A stretch of DNA of 64,000 bases. It comes from Lentzea albidocapillata subsp. violacea (GTDB taxonomy: Bacteria > Actinomycetota > Actinomycetes > Mycobacteriales > Pseudonocardiaceae). The position numbers and the translations under genes were made by a program. Numbering within the stretch: position 1 is the first letter of the stretch; the number at the start of each line of letters is the position of its first letter. The stretch covers positions 1 to 64,000 of the forward strand of contig NZ_FNET01000029.1 of NCBI RefSeq assembly GCF_900100275.1. The letters run 5' to 3'. Under the pieces are notes generated by a model. The model saw only the letters and a list, made by a program, of their open reading frames with translations, searched no databases and was not told where the DNA came from. Positions 17,254 to 24,703 of the stretch are shown here, in pieces.

Positions 17254-17422
17254 GTTAGGTCCGTCAAACCGGGTTAGCTTCCTAACCGGGCGGTGAGGTC
17301 CGGCCGATCATGATGTTGAGCTGCGAAGAGTTAGCAGGTGAGGTGAGTTAGGCGGTGTCGCGTGACCTCGTCAGAGCGTCGTTTCGCGTGGCCGGCCGGG
17401 TAGCGCATCGGCCTAACTCACC
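17254..17422. promoter_or_regulatory. GTTAG repeat cluster with 12-bp inverted repeat between transfer and replication modules
   Basis: The 285-base gap between the translocase gene and the DUF2742-like gene holds six copies of GTTAG/CTAAC (17254, 17273, 17282 inverted, 17330, 17347, 17413 inverted). Two belong to a perfect 12-bp inverted repeat, GGTGAGTTAGGC at 17342-17353 and GCCTAACTCACC at 17411-17422. This is a candidate operator or replication site controlling the downstream operon. No other feature is visible in the gap. Confidence 0.5.
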
Positions 17423-17433
17423 CCGTCGTGAGG

Positions 17434-19632
17434 CTAGTTCTCGTCGTCCAGGTCGGCCGTGGCGCGCTTGGCCAAAGCCTCACGGATCGTGACCGGGTCG
17501 ACGGGGTAGCGGTTGCCCGTGGACGGCACCTTGACCCCCAGGCCGGCCAGCTCAGCGCGCAGTTGCTTGCCGGTGAGCTTGCGGTACGGCGCCCAGTCGG
17601 GTGCGTGCTTGGCCAGCAGCGCGGGCACGTCGGCGACGTTGACCGTGTCGTAGCCGAGCACCTCGGCCAAGTCCTCCAACAGGTCCCGCATCACGGGCTC
17701 GCTCACCTCGCGCTTCGGGCTGCCGACCGGCACCGCCGGGTGCACCTTCTGCATGGCACGCGCGATGACCTCGGCCGCCGCGTCGTAGCCGCTGTCGTCA
17801 GCCTCGATGTAGAACCACTTCAGCAACTCGAACGTCTCGTCCGTGGTGCCTGTCGTGACCGCCGTGCCCCGGTCCACCTTGTACCGAAGCTCCGTGGCGC
17901 GGACGCCGGACGCGAACGAGCCGTCACCGAGGAACCCGTCGTTGTTGCGCCAGGTCTTGACGTAGAAGCACACGTTGACCGCCACGTTCTCCACCAGCGC
18001 GGGCGGGATCGCCGCAGCACGCGAGGACTGCGTGTCGAACGCCAGGATCACGCCGGTCTTGCGGCCACGCTTGACCACGTTGACCGCCACCTCACCGGCC
18101 TCCTTGCCGAACTCCGGGTGGCCGAACAGCTCGTGGCACTCACTGAACCCGGCGACGACCGGCCGCAGGTCGGGGTACTTCTCGGCCAGCGCCCGCGTGA
18201 CCTTCTTGACGCCCAGCTCCGCGAGCCGCGCCTCACGACGGTCCACCTCGGCGTACAGCTCCCGCAGCGCGTCCAACGCCGCTTCGGCCACCTCGGGGCC
18301 GGTGCCGCGCTCGTACTGCGCCAGGCGCGGCTGGTAGGCGTCGAAGTCGCCGTTGTTGGCGAACACGAACACCCGCAACTCGGCCAGCGGATCGAGCGCG
18401 GCACCGAGCATGACCACGCGCACCGCGTTGGACTTGCCTTGACCGGGCAGGCCACCGAACACCATGTTGGCCTCGACCAGCGGCGGCGCGATCACGTCGC
18501 CGCGCTGCGAGACACCGAACGGCACGGCCTCGAACACGTCCACCACACCGGAGTCCAGCAGCGGGTAGGCGGGCGCGGGCTTGCGACCCGAACCGGGGTC
18601 CGACACCCACAGGTCCACGTAGCCGGCGCGCTCGGCACCGGTCGGCCACACCTCGATCGTGTCGCGGTGCAGGTTGCGCGCCAACACTTCCCGCTTGTCG
18701 GCGAGCATCTCCGTGGTGACACCGAGCGGCAGGGAGAACACCGCCTGGTAGCCGCGATTGTTGACCCGCACCGGCGGGGTGGCGAACTCCACCGTCCACC
18801 CGTCCTTGATGGCCCGGTTCAGCGCGGGGATGCCGAGGTGTGCCAGTGCCGCGCCGATCCCTGCCGGGGTGACGACCACGTTGGTCTCCTGCCGCTGTGC
18901 CGCCGTCATCGCCCACCCCGGCATGGTCGCGGCGTTGGAACCGGCACGGTATGCCGCGACCAGCCACGCCACCGGCACCGCGAACACCGACACCTGCAAC
19001 GCCACCATGAACGCGATGCCGAGCACGTTGCCGGTACCGGCAACGAAGCTCCACCACTCGTCCCACGTCCAGCCGCCGTCCCACAGCCACACCGTCACGC
19101 CGATGAGGAACAGCAGTGCCGCCAGGATCACCACGACCAGCAGAGCGGCAACGACACCGGCAACGATGGTGCGCGGCGCCTCCATGATGCGCTGCCGCCG
19201 TGTGGCCTTGGCGTCCTTGAGCCGGTCCTGCCACTCCGCCAGTGCCGCGACGTCGCCCTGAGCGCGGGCGGCATTGATGCGCTCCTTGTAGTGGGCGAAC
19301 GTTGCCGCCTGCAACAGGCGAGCGAACCAGGTGCCGTGTCCACGCCACACCTTGTATGCGGCGCGTGCCGCCGTCATCCCTGCCGTTGCCGCGACTGCCG
19401 TCACCTGGCGTCCGTGCGGCATCAGCTCTCCGGCGCGCTGCCGCAGTGCCGGAAGGTTGCCGGTGCCGTCCTCGTCGACGAGTTCGCCGTCGATGACCGT
19501 GCCGACCGGTTCCACTGCCGTGCCGGGCGTGTCGGTCGCTGTCGTGTTGGCGGCACTGGGGAAGGGAAGGACGGTGGCGTGCCGCTCGTCGCCGTTGTCC
19601 GGCGTGGGGCCGGTTGCCGTGGTGGTGCTCAT
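17434..19632 (-). CDS. FtsK/SpoIIIE-type DNA translocase (TraB/TraSA-like conjugation protein)
   Basis: A 732-residue membrane ATPase that in AICEs is sufficient to move double-stranded DNA between mycelial cells. Residues 157-180 and 200-228 are membrane segments; an extended domain follows to about 385. The FtsK motor has Walker A GGLPGQGKSNAV (393-404) and a Walker-B-like region VVAGFSECHELF. The last 60 residues (YRKLTGKQLRAELAGLGVKVPSTGNRYPV) look like the winged helix that recognises short repeated DNA sites in TraB. The ATG at 19632 overlaps the upstream DUF2637 gene's stop. A candidate set of recognition repeats lies at 23838-24007. Confidence 0.93.
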   Translation of the reverse strand: MSTTTATGPTPDNGDERHATVLPFPSAANTTATDTPGTAVEPVGTVIDGELVDEDGTGNLPALRQRAGELMPHGRQVTAVAATAGMTAARAAYKVWRGHGTWFARLLQAATFAHYKERINAARAQGDVAALAEWQDRLKDAKATRRQRIMEAPRTIVAGVVAALLVVVILAALLFLIGVTVWLWDGGWTWDEWWSFVAGTGNVLGIAFMVALQVSVFAVPVAWLVAAYRAGSNAATMPGWAMTAAQRQETNVVVTPAGIGAALAHLGIPALNRAIKDGWTVEFATPPVRVNNRGYQAVFSLPLGVTTEMLADKREVLARNLHRDTIEVWPTGAERAGYVDLWVSDPGSGRKPAPAYPLLDSGVVDVFEAVPFGVSQRGDVIAPPLVEANMVFGGLPGQGKSNAVRVVMLGAALDPLAELRVFVFANNGDFDAYQPRLAQYERGTGPEVAEAALDALRELYAEVDRREARLAELGVKKVTRALAEKYPDLRPVVAGFSECHELFGHPEFGKEAGEVAVNVVKRGRKTGVILAFDTQSSRAAAIPPALVENVAVNVCFYVKTWRNNDGFLGDGSFASGVRATELRYKVDRGTAVTTGTTDETFELLKWFYIEADDSGYDAAAEVIARAMQKVHPAVPVGSPKREVSEPVMRDLLEDLAEVLGYDTVNVADVPALLAKHAPDWAPYRKLTGKQLRAELAGLGVKVPSTGNRYPVDPVTIREALAKRATADLDDEN

Positions 19633-20471
19633 GCCGCCGCTCCCTTCGTGCGCATGCTCATGGCGAGCAGAGCGAAACCGGAGATGACCATCAGGCCGTC
19701 CAGGACGAGCGGGCCGACGTGTGCCGCCAGAACCCCGTAGCCCCACGCGGCAAGCAGGTCCCGCAGGTGCCCATAGGAGATGACGGCAGACCCGAGCGCG
19801 ACCGTTCCGGCACCGCCGTAGCGCGCCAGGTTCCACCAGAAACCGGACTGCCACGCGACACGGGACAGCACCTCGACCGACAACAGCAACCCGATCGGCC
19901 ACACCGCCGCACCGATCTGAGAAGCGATGCCAGGCGTCCAGCCCTCCGGCATCGTCGCGGCCGGAAGCCACGTGTGGAGCACGTTCGCAGCGACGGACAT
20001 GATGCTGCCGAACACGAACCCCACCCACGACACCAGCCGACCACCGGACGGCGTGACCACGGGCGCGGGAGCCGCCACGTCCGGCGTGCGGGGAGCGGGC
20101 TTGCGCTCCGCGACGGGCGCCGCGGCTTCCGTCTTCACGCTCGGGACGGCGGTCGCCTTCACGGTCGGTGCCTTGGGCTTGCGGGCCGTGGCCGGCCGCG
20201 CCGTGACGGTGTTACCCGTGCCCTTCTTGGCCTCCGCGATGCGGTCGCGTCCCCACCGCTCGCCACGCTCGAACATCTCCCCGAGCGCTTTGCCGCTCAG
20301 CGGCTGGTCGGCGGCCACGCTGTCCCGGTAGGCCTGCCGGGCCTGCTCCTGGACGTCCGCCGGTTCGGTCACCTCGGCGGCCTGCACGCCCATGTCGGCG
20401 GCCGGCTGGTCGAACTCGTCCAACGTGATGGTGGGCAGCGTGGTCACGGTGCCGTTCGTGCTCGTGGTCAT
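19629..20471 (-). CDS. DUF2637 membrane protein, probable Spd-type spread protein
   Basis: A 280-residue protein. The first 150 residues are hydrophilic and end in a K/A/P-rich linker (RPATARKPKAPTVKATAVPSV). The second half contains about four hydrophobic helices, including AAVWPIGLLLSVEVLSRVAW and VGPLVLDGLMVISGFALLAMS, typical of the DUF2637 family found in actinobacterial plasmids and AICEs. Such proteins are thought to help intramycelial plasmid spreading. Start codon ATG at 20471 and stop both overlap neighbours by ATGA. Confidence 0.82.
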   Translation of the reverse strand: MTTSTNGTVTTLPTITLDEFDQPAADMGVQAAEVTEPADVQEQARQAYRDSVAADQPLSGKALGEMFERGERWGRDRIAEAKKGTGNTVTARPATARKPKAPTVKATAVPSVKTEAAAPVAERKPAPRTPDVAAPAPVVTPSGGRLVSWVGFVFGSIMSVAANVLHTWLPAATMPEGWTPGIASQIGAAVWPIGLLLSVEVLSRVAWQSGFWWNLARYGGAGTVALGSAVISYGHLRDLLAAWGYGVLAAHVGPLVLDGLMVISGFALLAMSMRTKGAAA

Positions 20472-20791
20472 CGCCGACCGCCCTTCGACTTCGAGTGGAC
20501 GTGGTGGGTGCTGGTGAACATCTGCACGAACTGCGCGGCGGAGAACAGCGCGGGCACACCGAGGACGGCGGCCCACATGCGCGGGTCGCTGTTGTGGGTC
20601 AACAGGAACCACTGGAGTCCGCCGATGACGAGCGTGGCCACCAGTGCCCGACCGGCGTTACCGCCCATGCGGGTCACCACCTTCGTGGCCTTGGCAGCGC
20701 GGCGACGAGCGCCACGGACGACCATCCAGAGGACGAGCAGGGCGACGAGGCCGCCCGCGACGAGCCACGGCGTCAGCTGATCGACGTTCAT
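20468..20791 (-). CDS. Small membrane protein of the transfer operon
   Basis: A 107-residue protein with three hydrophobic segments (VAGGLVALLVLWMVV, ALVATLVIGGLQWFLL, AAVLGVPALFSAAQFVQMF) and a basic cytoplasmic loop (RGARRRAAKATK). It is translationally coupled on both sides by ATGA overlaps between the 74-residue and DUF2637 proteins. A Spd-type role in transfer is inferred from position only. Confidence 0.8.
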   Translation of the reverse strand: MNVDQLTPWLVAGGLVALLVLWMVVRGARRRAAKATKVVTRMGGNAGRALVATLVIGGLQWFLLTHNSDPRMWAAVLGVPALFSAAQFVQMFTSTHHVHSKSKGGRR

Positions 20792-21012
20792 GCCGCACCT
20801 CCGGCGCGGCCGGCCGTGGTGACGAGCACCGGGCCACGGGCAACGGCGCACGCGGTGGACCCGGCGTCGGCCAGGCGCTCCGCGACCTCGGCGACCAGCG
20901 CGGCGACCAGGCAGACCACACGGGCCAGCAGGGTCAACACGGTCAGCAGCACGTAGGCGATCGCGGCCGGGACGGTCATCTCCCGCAACGTCCGGCGGGT
21001 CTGGTGGCTCAT
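20788..21012 (-). CDS. Small membrane protein of the transfer operon
   Basis: A 74-residue protein with one long hydrophobic region (VPAAIAYVLLTVLTLLARVVCLVAALVAEVAERL) and a basic N-terminus. No family recognised. ATGA overlaps with both neighbours place it firmly in the transfer operon; Spd-like by position. Confidence 0.78.
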   Translation of the reverse strand: MSHQTRRTLREMTVPAAIAYVLLTVLTLLARVVCLVAALVAEVAERLADAGSTACAVARGPVLVTTAGRAGGAA

Positions 21013-21461
21013 CGCACACCGCCCGTCGACTCGTCGCCGATCACGCGGGGGAGGTGGACGTGCAGGTGCCGCACGGTCACGCGGTACTCCATCGTCCGCA
21101 GGTCAGCAGCGGCGATCTCGGCCAGCGCGACGGAGCGGTGACGACCACCCGCGCAACCGAACGCGATGACGCACCGGTGCTCGGCAGGGAAGGCGAGAAC
21201 GAAGTCGAGCGCGGTGTCGATCGTCTCCGGCGCTCCCCAGGTGTCGAGCACGACACGGCGAACCTCGTCGTCGCGGCCGTCGCAGTCGAGCAACCCGGTG
21301 TCCCGCACGGCGGCGGGGTCACTGAGGTAGCGGCGCACGTCGAACGTGGCGTCTGCCTCTGGGGTGGGGCCACCGTCCAGGTGCAGGTAGCCGAACGTGA
21401 TGATCTCGACGTCGCCCACGGCCGACAGGCCGGTTTGAGGGGGCGTGGTCTTGTCGGACAT
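21009..21461 (-). CDS. RapZ C-terminal-domain-like protein
   Basis: A 150-residue protein matching the C-terminal half of RapZ/YvcJ: an ITFGYLH strand, ATFDVRRYLSDPAAVRDTGLLDCDGRDDEV, and the diagnostic GCAGGRHRSVALAEIAA loop that binds phosphate-containing ligands. The P-loop kinase half of RapZ is absent. In enterobacteria RapZ controls glmZ decay; the isolated C-domain on actinobacterial elements is uncharacterised. I chose the ATG at 21461 because GGAG lies 9 bases upstream; the ATG at 21482 would add seven residues. Confidence 0.82.
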   Translation of the reverse strand: MSDKTTPPQTGLSAVGDVEIITFGYLHLDGGPTPEADATFDVRRYLSDPAAVRDTGLLDCDGRDDEVRRVVLDTWGAPETIDTALDFVLAFPAEHRCVIAFGCAGGRHRSVALAEIAAADLRTMEYRVTVRHLHVHLPRVIGDESTGGVR

Positions 21462-21549
21462 GCTGATGGTCTCCTGACTCATCTGATGGGTGCTGGAGAC
21501 CCGGACCTGCGGTGTCTTCTTGCCGGAATCGGCCGCAGGTTCGGGGCAA

Positions 21550-21867
21550 TCAGAAACGCGAGTGGATCGGACCCTTCGGGCACGGCGTGCCCTGGTCGTA
21601 GTCGTAGGCGTGCTCGGCAGGGATCAAGATCTCGATGTGCTCACCGCGCTCGCTGTCGTGGCGAGCGAGATCGCTCGCCGCGACGCACACGACGGCGTGC
21701 TGCCCCTTGCCACCGGGCTGGTTCTCGCCGCGCGGACCGGAGTAGGTCACCGAGAGCACCACCCACGGCTCAGCCGACTCGGTCGGCGCGGTCTGCACGG
21801 GCTTGCACGCTGAGAGCGCGGCGGTGACTGCGATCACGCACGCGGTCAGAGTTCGAGTGAGCATCAC
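21550..21867 (-). CDS. Small lipoprotein of the element
   Basis: A 105-residue exported lipoprotein. It begins with a short signal peptide and a lipobox (VTAALSAC, Cys about residue 21). The mature part is small and mixed (WVVLSVTYSGPRGENQPGGKGQ, then VVCVAASDLARH). No family recognised. It may act in recipient contact or exclusion; that is speculation. GTG (21867) or ATG (21864) start; both overlap or abut the upstream gene's stop. Confidence 0.75.
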   Translation of the reverse strand: MMLTRTLTACVIAVTAALSACKPVQTAPTESAEPWVVLSVTYSGPRGENQPGGKGQHAVVCVAASDLARHDSERGEHIEILIPAEHAYDYDQGTPCPKGPIHSRF

Positions 21868-22109
21868 GCGGCCTCCGTCCTGGCGGTCGCGGACATGTGG
21901 CCGTAGACGTGCAGCACGCGCACCGTGCTGCCCAACGTCCGCTCGATCACGCGGCGGTTGCGGCGCTTCCGCGCGGTGCCGTCGAGCAGCGCGGACGTGG
22001 CCGGCGGCAACTCCGCCAACTCGTCCGCAACTTCGCTGATCAGGGCGTCAATCGACGCTTCGTCCAGCCCGTCCGGGCTGAACTCCCTGAGGTCATGGGG
22101 GTTGAGCAT
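21864..22109 (-). CDS. Small acidic/basic hypothetical protein, first gene of the element operon
   Basis: An 81-residue protein. The first half is acidic (FSPDGLDEASIDALISEVADELAEL) and the second half basic (GTARKRRNRRVIERTL). No family recognised. The ATG at 22109 has a strong ribosome-binding site (GGAGGAG). It is the promoter-proximal gene of the long minus-strand operon and lies next to the operator repeats of the GntR regulator. Confidence 0.75.
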   Translation of the reverse strand: MLNPHDLREFSPDGLDEASIDALISEVADELAELPPATSALLDGTARKRRNRRVIERTLGSTVRVLHVYGHMSATARTEAA

Positions 22110-22122
22110 TGAGACTCCTCCA

Positions 22123-22226
22123 GCTTGGCTCACCTGGCTAGTCAGGCGGTGCGATGTGGATGAGCTTGGCCTACCTGGCTAGTCATGTCAAGCGGTTGGC
22201 TGGAGAAAGACTGTCTTGGCTAGTCA
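22123..22226. promoter_or_regulatory. Three operator-like repeats with 41-bp period between divergent operons
   Basis: The near-palindrome CTGGCTAGTCA occurs at 22134-22144, 22175-22185 and, as TTGGCTAGTCA, at 22216-22226, exactly 41 bases apart. The first two belong to a longer repeat beginning GCTTGGC (22123, 22164). The third abuts a TATGCT -10-like hexamer at 22234 in front of the GntR gene. The most likely reading is autoregulatory binding by the GntR protein, controlling both itself and the divergent transfer operon. Confidence 0.65.
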
Positions 22227-22246
22227 GGGGCTGTATGCTGGGCCGC

Positions 22247-23119
22247 ATGACCGACGCGTTGCAGCATCTGACGGACCTAGACCCGGACGATCCGCGCACA
22301 GAGTCGCAGCAGATTGCGAACAAGCTGCGCGCCGCGATCCTTACGCGGAAGCTCCAGCCGGGGGAGAAGCTCCCCTCTCAGCCGGAGCTTGCGAGCCGGT
22401 ACGGAGTAGCGCGAGAGACGGTAAAGGCGGCGCTACGCGTGCTGACGAACGAGCGCCTAATTATCAGCAGGCAGGGGAGCGGGACGTTTGTTCGTGCTCA
22501 GACGGAGCGGCCTGTTGGTCTTCGGCCACATGTAGAGGCGGCGTTCGAGAGCGCTCACGTCGCGATTGATTTCGCGGGCTTCGGCGCCGAGACGCTACGG
22601 AATACTCTGTCCGAAGTGCTCGACAAGGTTCGGGCGGGGCGACTGACTCCCGAATCGATTGCCGTGCGGATCATGGTTTCCGACATGGCCGTACCAATGG
22701 CTTTGCCGTGCCGAGCTGATACGGCATCTGATGACCCTGCCATCCGGAAGCGTCAAGGTAGAATCACGAGGCGCGCAATTGAAAGCATCGTGGATGACGT
22801 AGAGGAACTTGCTGATCTGGGATTGGTTAAGTCGGCCACTGCTCAGGTCCGTATTCACGGAGCGGCTCCGCTGTTCAAGCTGTATATCTTGAACAATGAG
22901 GAAGCGTTCTTTGGGTTCTATCCGGTAGTGCAGCACGATGTGACTATTGATGGTGAGGCTGTTTCCATCTTTGACCCGATGGGGAAAGATGCGACCCTGT
23001 TTCAATACTCGATCAGCGCGGAGGATGACACATCTACTGCGGCTGAGTATGTGATGCAGGCTCGTACCTGGTTTGATTCTCTCTGGAACACCATCTCTCG
23101 GGAGTATGCACGTGACTAG
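22247..23119 (+). CDS. GntR-family regulator (KorSA-like)
   Basis: A 290-residue regulator. Residues 15-90 form a GntR winged helix (RTESQQIANKLRAAILTRKLQPGEKLPSQPELASRYGVARETVKAALRVL, then ISRQGSGTFVR). The C-terminal 190 residues do not match the usual UTRA ligand domain strongly and are rich in strands (LFKLYILNNEEAFFGFYPV). In AICEs such proteins repress transfer and excision. A TATGCT hexamer 7 bases upstream of 22247 suggests a leaderless message; an ATG at 22235 with AGGGG upstream is the alternative. GC content is visibly lower than in the surrounding chromosome. Confidence 0.88.
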   Translation: MTDALQHLTDLDPDDPRTESQQIANKLRAAILTRKLQPGEKLPSQPELASRYGVARETVKAALRVLTNERLIISRQGSGTFVRAQTERPVGLRPHVEAAFESAHVAIDFAGFGAETLRNTLSEVLDKVRAGRLTPESIAVRIMVSDMAVPMALPCRADTASDDPAIRKRQGRITRRAIESIVDDVEELADLGLVKSATAQVRIHGAAPLFKLYILNNEEAFFGFYPVVQHDVTIDGEAVSIFDPMGKDATLFQYSISAEDDTSTAAEYVMQARTWFDSLWNTISREYARD

Positions 23120-23783
23120 TCTCGATGGCTTGCTACGCGCCGTCGAGGCAGTCTTCTTTGACTTCGATGGTCCGATTTGCAGTGTCTTCTCTGGCTATCC
23201 AGCTCCGAATGTGGCAGCGGACATGCTCAAGGTGCTCAGTGCTGAGGTGGGCGTCCTGCCATCGGAGATTGCGGAAGAAACGGATCCGATGGAGGTGCTT
23301 CGGTGGACCGATTGGAACTGTCCTCACCTGGTGTCGCCCATCGATGATGTGCTGTGTGCAGCGGAAAATGTCGCGGTTGAGAGCGCCGCACCAGCACCAT
23401 TCGCACATGCCGCGATTGAGGCGGCGCAGCGGCGTGGTCAATGCACGGCGATCGTGAGCAACAACTCTGCTCCGGCGATCGAGAAGTATCTCAGAACCCA
23501 CCGTCTGACTTCGTTCGTCGACTTCGTCGCGGGGCGGCCCTACGCTGACCCAAAGCGCATGAAGCCAAACCCGGACTCCCTGATTCGGGCCGCTAATGCC
23601 CTGGGTATCAAGCCTGAGGCGGCTTTGCTTGTCGGCGACACGGTCACAGACATAGAGGCGTGTCTTGTCGCGGACGTGCGGCCGATCGGATATGCCACGA
23701 CGGCTAGGCGACGTACCGACCTAGAAAACGCGGGTGCCGCAGTAGTGATTGGCAGCATGGACGCTCTGCTGGTCACACGCTGA
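23106..23783 (+). CDS. HAD-superfamily hydrolase
   Basis: A 225-residue phosphatase of the HAD family. Motif I is VFFDFDGPI (Asp19 nucleophile, Asp21), motif II is AIVSNNSAPA, the motif III Lys is in DPKRMKPNP, and motif IV is GDTVTDIEAC. It overlaps the end of the GntR gene by 14 bases, so the two are co-transcribed. In pSAM2 a Nudix hydrolase gene occupies a comparable regulatory position; a HAD enzyme here may similarly cleave a signalling nucleotide, but that is inference. Confidence 0.88.
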   Translation: MHVTSLDGLLRAVEAVFFDFDGPICSVFSGYPAPNVAADMLKVLSAEVGVLPSEIAEETDPMEVLRWTDWNCPHLVSPIDDVLCAAENVAVESAAPAPFAHAAIEAAQRRGQCTAIVSNNSAPAIEKYLRTHRLTSFVDFVAGRPYADPKRMKPNPDSLIRAANALGIKPEAALLVGDTVTDIEACLVADVRPIGYATTARRRTDLENAGAAVVIGSMDALLVTR

Positions 23784-23837
23784 GATTGGTCTGGGAGTGC
23801 GTGCGGTCGGCGCTCTTGGAGAGGGTTCCTCTTAAGT

Positions 23838-24007
23838 CCGTAACGTCCGTAACTGCCGTAACCGCGCTGGTCAGGCGGTTACGGCTGACTCATGGGTTAC
23901 GGATAGCTTGCGTAGACCCGTGGATGCGGTTGCGGCAGACGTCCGTAACCGGCGACCTAGCCGTAACCGTCTGACCTGCATGGTTACGGCAGTTACGGAA
24001 GTTACGG
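23838..24007. repeat. Symmetric array of ten CCGTAAC/GTTACGG heptamers (candidate origin or clt/transfer site)
   Basis: Ten exact heptamers lie in 170 bases: CCGTAAC at 23838, 23847 and 23856 (9-bp period); GTTACGG at 23878 and 23896; CCGTAAC at 23943 and 23961; GTTACGG at 23983, 23992 and 24001 (9-bp period). One further copy with a single change is at 23929. The left and right triplets are mirror images. The whole 23784-24116 interval lacks a gene. Iterons of a replication origin, or the repeats recognised by the TraB-like translocase, are the likely meanings. Confidence 0.85.
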
Positions 24008-24116
24008 ACTTCTGGAAACAGGGAGCGGCGGGGGAGTCCGGCGCTGCTCAGTCGAGCGCTGGTTGCCGGCTAGCGTGCTGCCCTTGCTGACCGTCGAACC
24101 GGTAGGCTCTGCCCTC

Positions 24117-24317
24117 ATGGCGAGTCCGGTGGAGATCGAGCGCAAGGTTCGGCAGCTCGACAACGACGTCCAGTCGATCTATGAGCTGCTGGCGACGATC
24201 GACGCCACGCAGAAGCGGCAGGGCAACCGGCTGAACGAGATCGCGGCGACCCAGGCGGAGCATGGAGACAAGCTGGACGCCATCTTGGAACTGTTGCGCG
24301 GCAACCAGCCCGGATAG
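24117..24317 (+). CDS. Small coiled-coil protein next to the right end of element 1
   Basis: A 66-residue, almost wholly helical protein (VEIERKVRQLDNDVQSIYELLATIDATQKRQGNRLNEIAATQAEHGDKLDAILELLRG) with heptad-like spacing, so probably a dimeric coiled coil. TAGGCT lies 8 bases before the ATG and no ribosome-binding site is visible, which fits a leaderless message. Proteins of this size and type are common at this end of AICEs, but no function is known to me. Confidence 0.75.
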   Translation: MASPVEIERKVRQLDNDVQSIYELLATIDATQKRQGNRLNEIAATQAEHGDKLDAILELLRGNQPG

Positions 24318-24432
24318 GTCTGAGCTCGGGAGATTGGCGCACAACACGCCCTGAGACGGCCGTAGGCGCGCTGTCGCGCAACGGCCCGTGTGGTTGGTAC
24401 CCACGAAGTCCGCTCAGTGCCGCTCAGGGGCT

Positions 24433-24560
24433 GTCCATAGTGGACAATGCGGGTGAGTGACTGAGTGACTATCTGAGTGACAATCGCCCCGTATTGCGGT
24501 GGACGTCTACGGACGTTGGCGCACAAGCGATGCAGGTCAGCGGATCTGTCCATGCTGGAC
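24433..24560. promoter_or_regulatory. Right-end arm region of element 1: GAGTGAC repeats and paired GTCCA-n3-TGGAC palindromes
   Basis: GAGTGAC occurs at 24455-24461, 24463-24469 and 24475-24481, matching the pair near the left end. Two similar palindromes, GTCCATAGTGGAC at 24433-24445 and GTCCATGCTGGAC at 24548-24560, flank the stretch before the attachment core. These look like integrase arm sites and a second protein's binding sites (Xis or a repressor). The rest of 24318-24579 shows no gene. Confidence 0.5.
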
Positions 24561-24579
24561 GATCAACGCTGCAAAGTGC

Positions 24580-24624
24580 CTGGGGGTCAAGGGGTCGCAG
24601 GTTCAAATCCTGTCGTCCCGACGG
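24580..24624 (+). repeat. Middle attachment core: attR of element 1 / attL of element 2
   Basis: Exact 45-bp copy of the tRNA-Pro 3' end. With the copy at 54412 the identity extends four bases further right (CCAA) and one base further left, as expected if both derive from the same chromosomal site. No tRNA 5' half is present, so it is not a tRNA gene. Confidence 0.95.
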
Positions 24625-24630
24625 CCAATG

Positions 24631-24675
24631 ACCAGCGGGTTTACCTTTTGAGGTAAGCCCGCTGGTGTCGTTTTT
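24631..24675 (+). terminator. Rho-independent terminator at left end of element 2
   Basis: A 15-bp stem (24631-24645 with 24652-24666, one G-T pair) with a six-base loop, followed by GTCG and a T-run at 24671-24675. It occupies the same position relative to the core as the terminator at 13174 but has different sequence, so it was carried by element 2 to terminate the tRNA it reconstitutes. Confidence 0.85.
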
Positions 24676-24703
24676 GCCCGATTGTGATCGCAAAGTGGTC
24701 GCG

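Noticed and set aside
17428..19740. 770-residue open frame on the plus strand
   Set aside because: It is the antisense shadow of the FtsK-like translocase gene; its translation is rich in His and Arg and shows no domain.
23838..24007. CRISPR array
   Set aside because: Repeats are only 7 bp, in both orientations, with 2-40 base spacing and no cas genes; iterons or protein-binding sites are the better reading.
24580..24624. Second tRNA-Pro gene
   Set aside because: Only the 3' part of the tRNA is present, without acceptor 5' strand or D arm, so it is an attachment copy. The same holds at 54412-54456.
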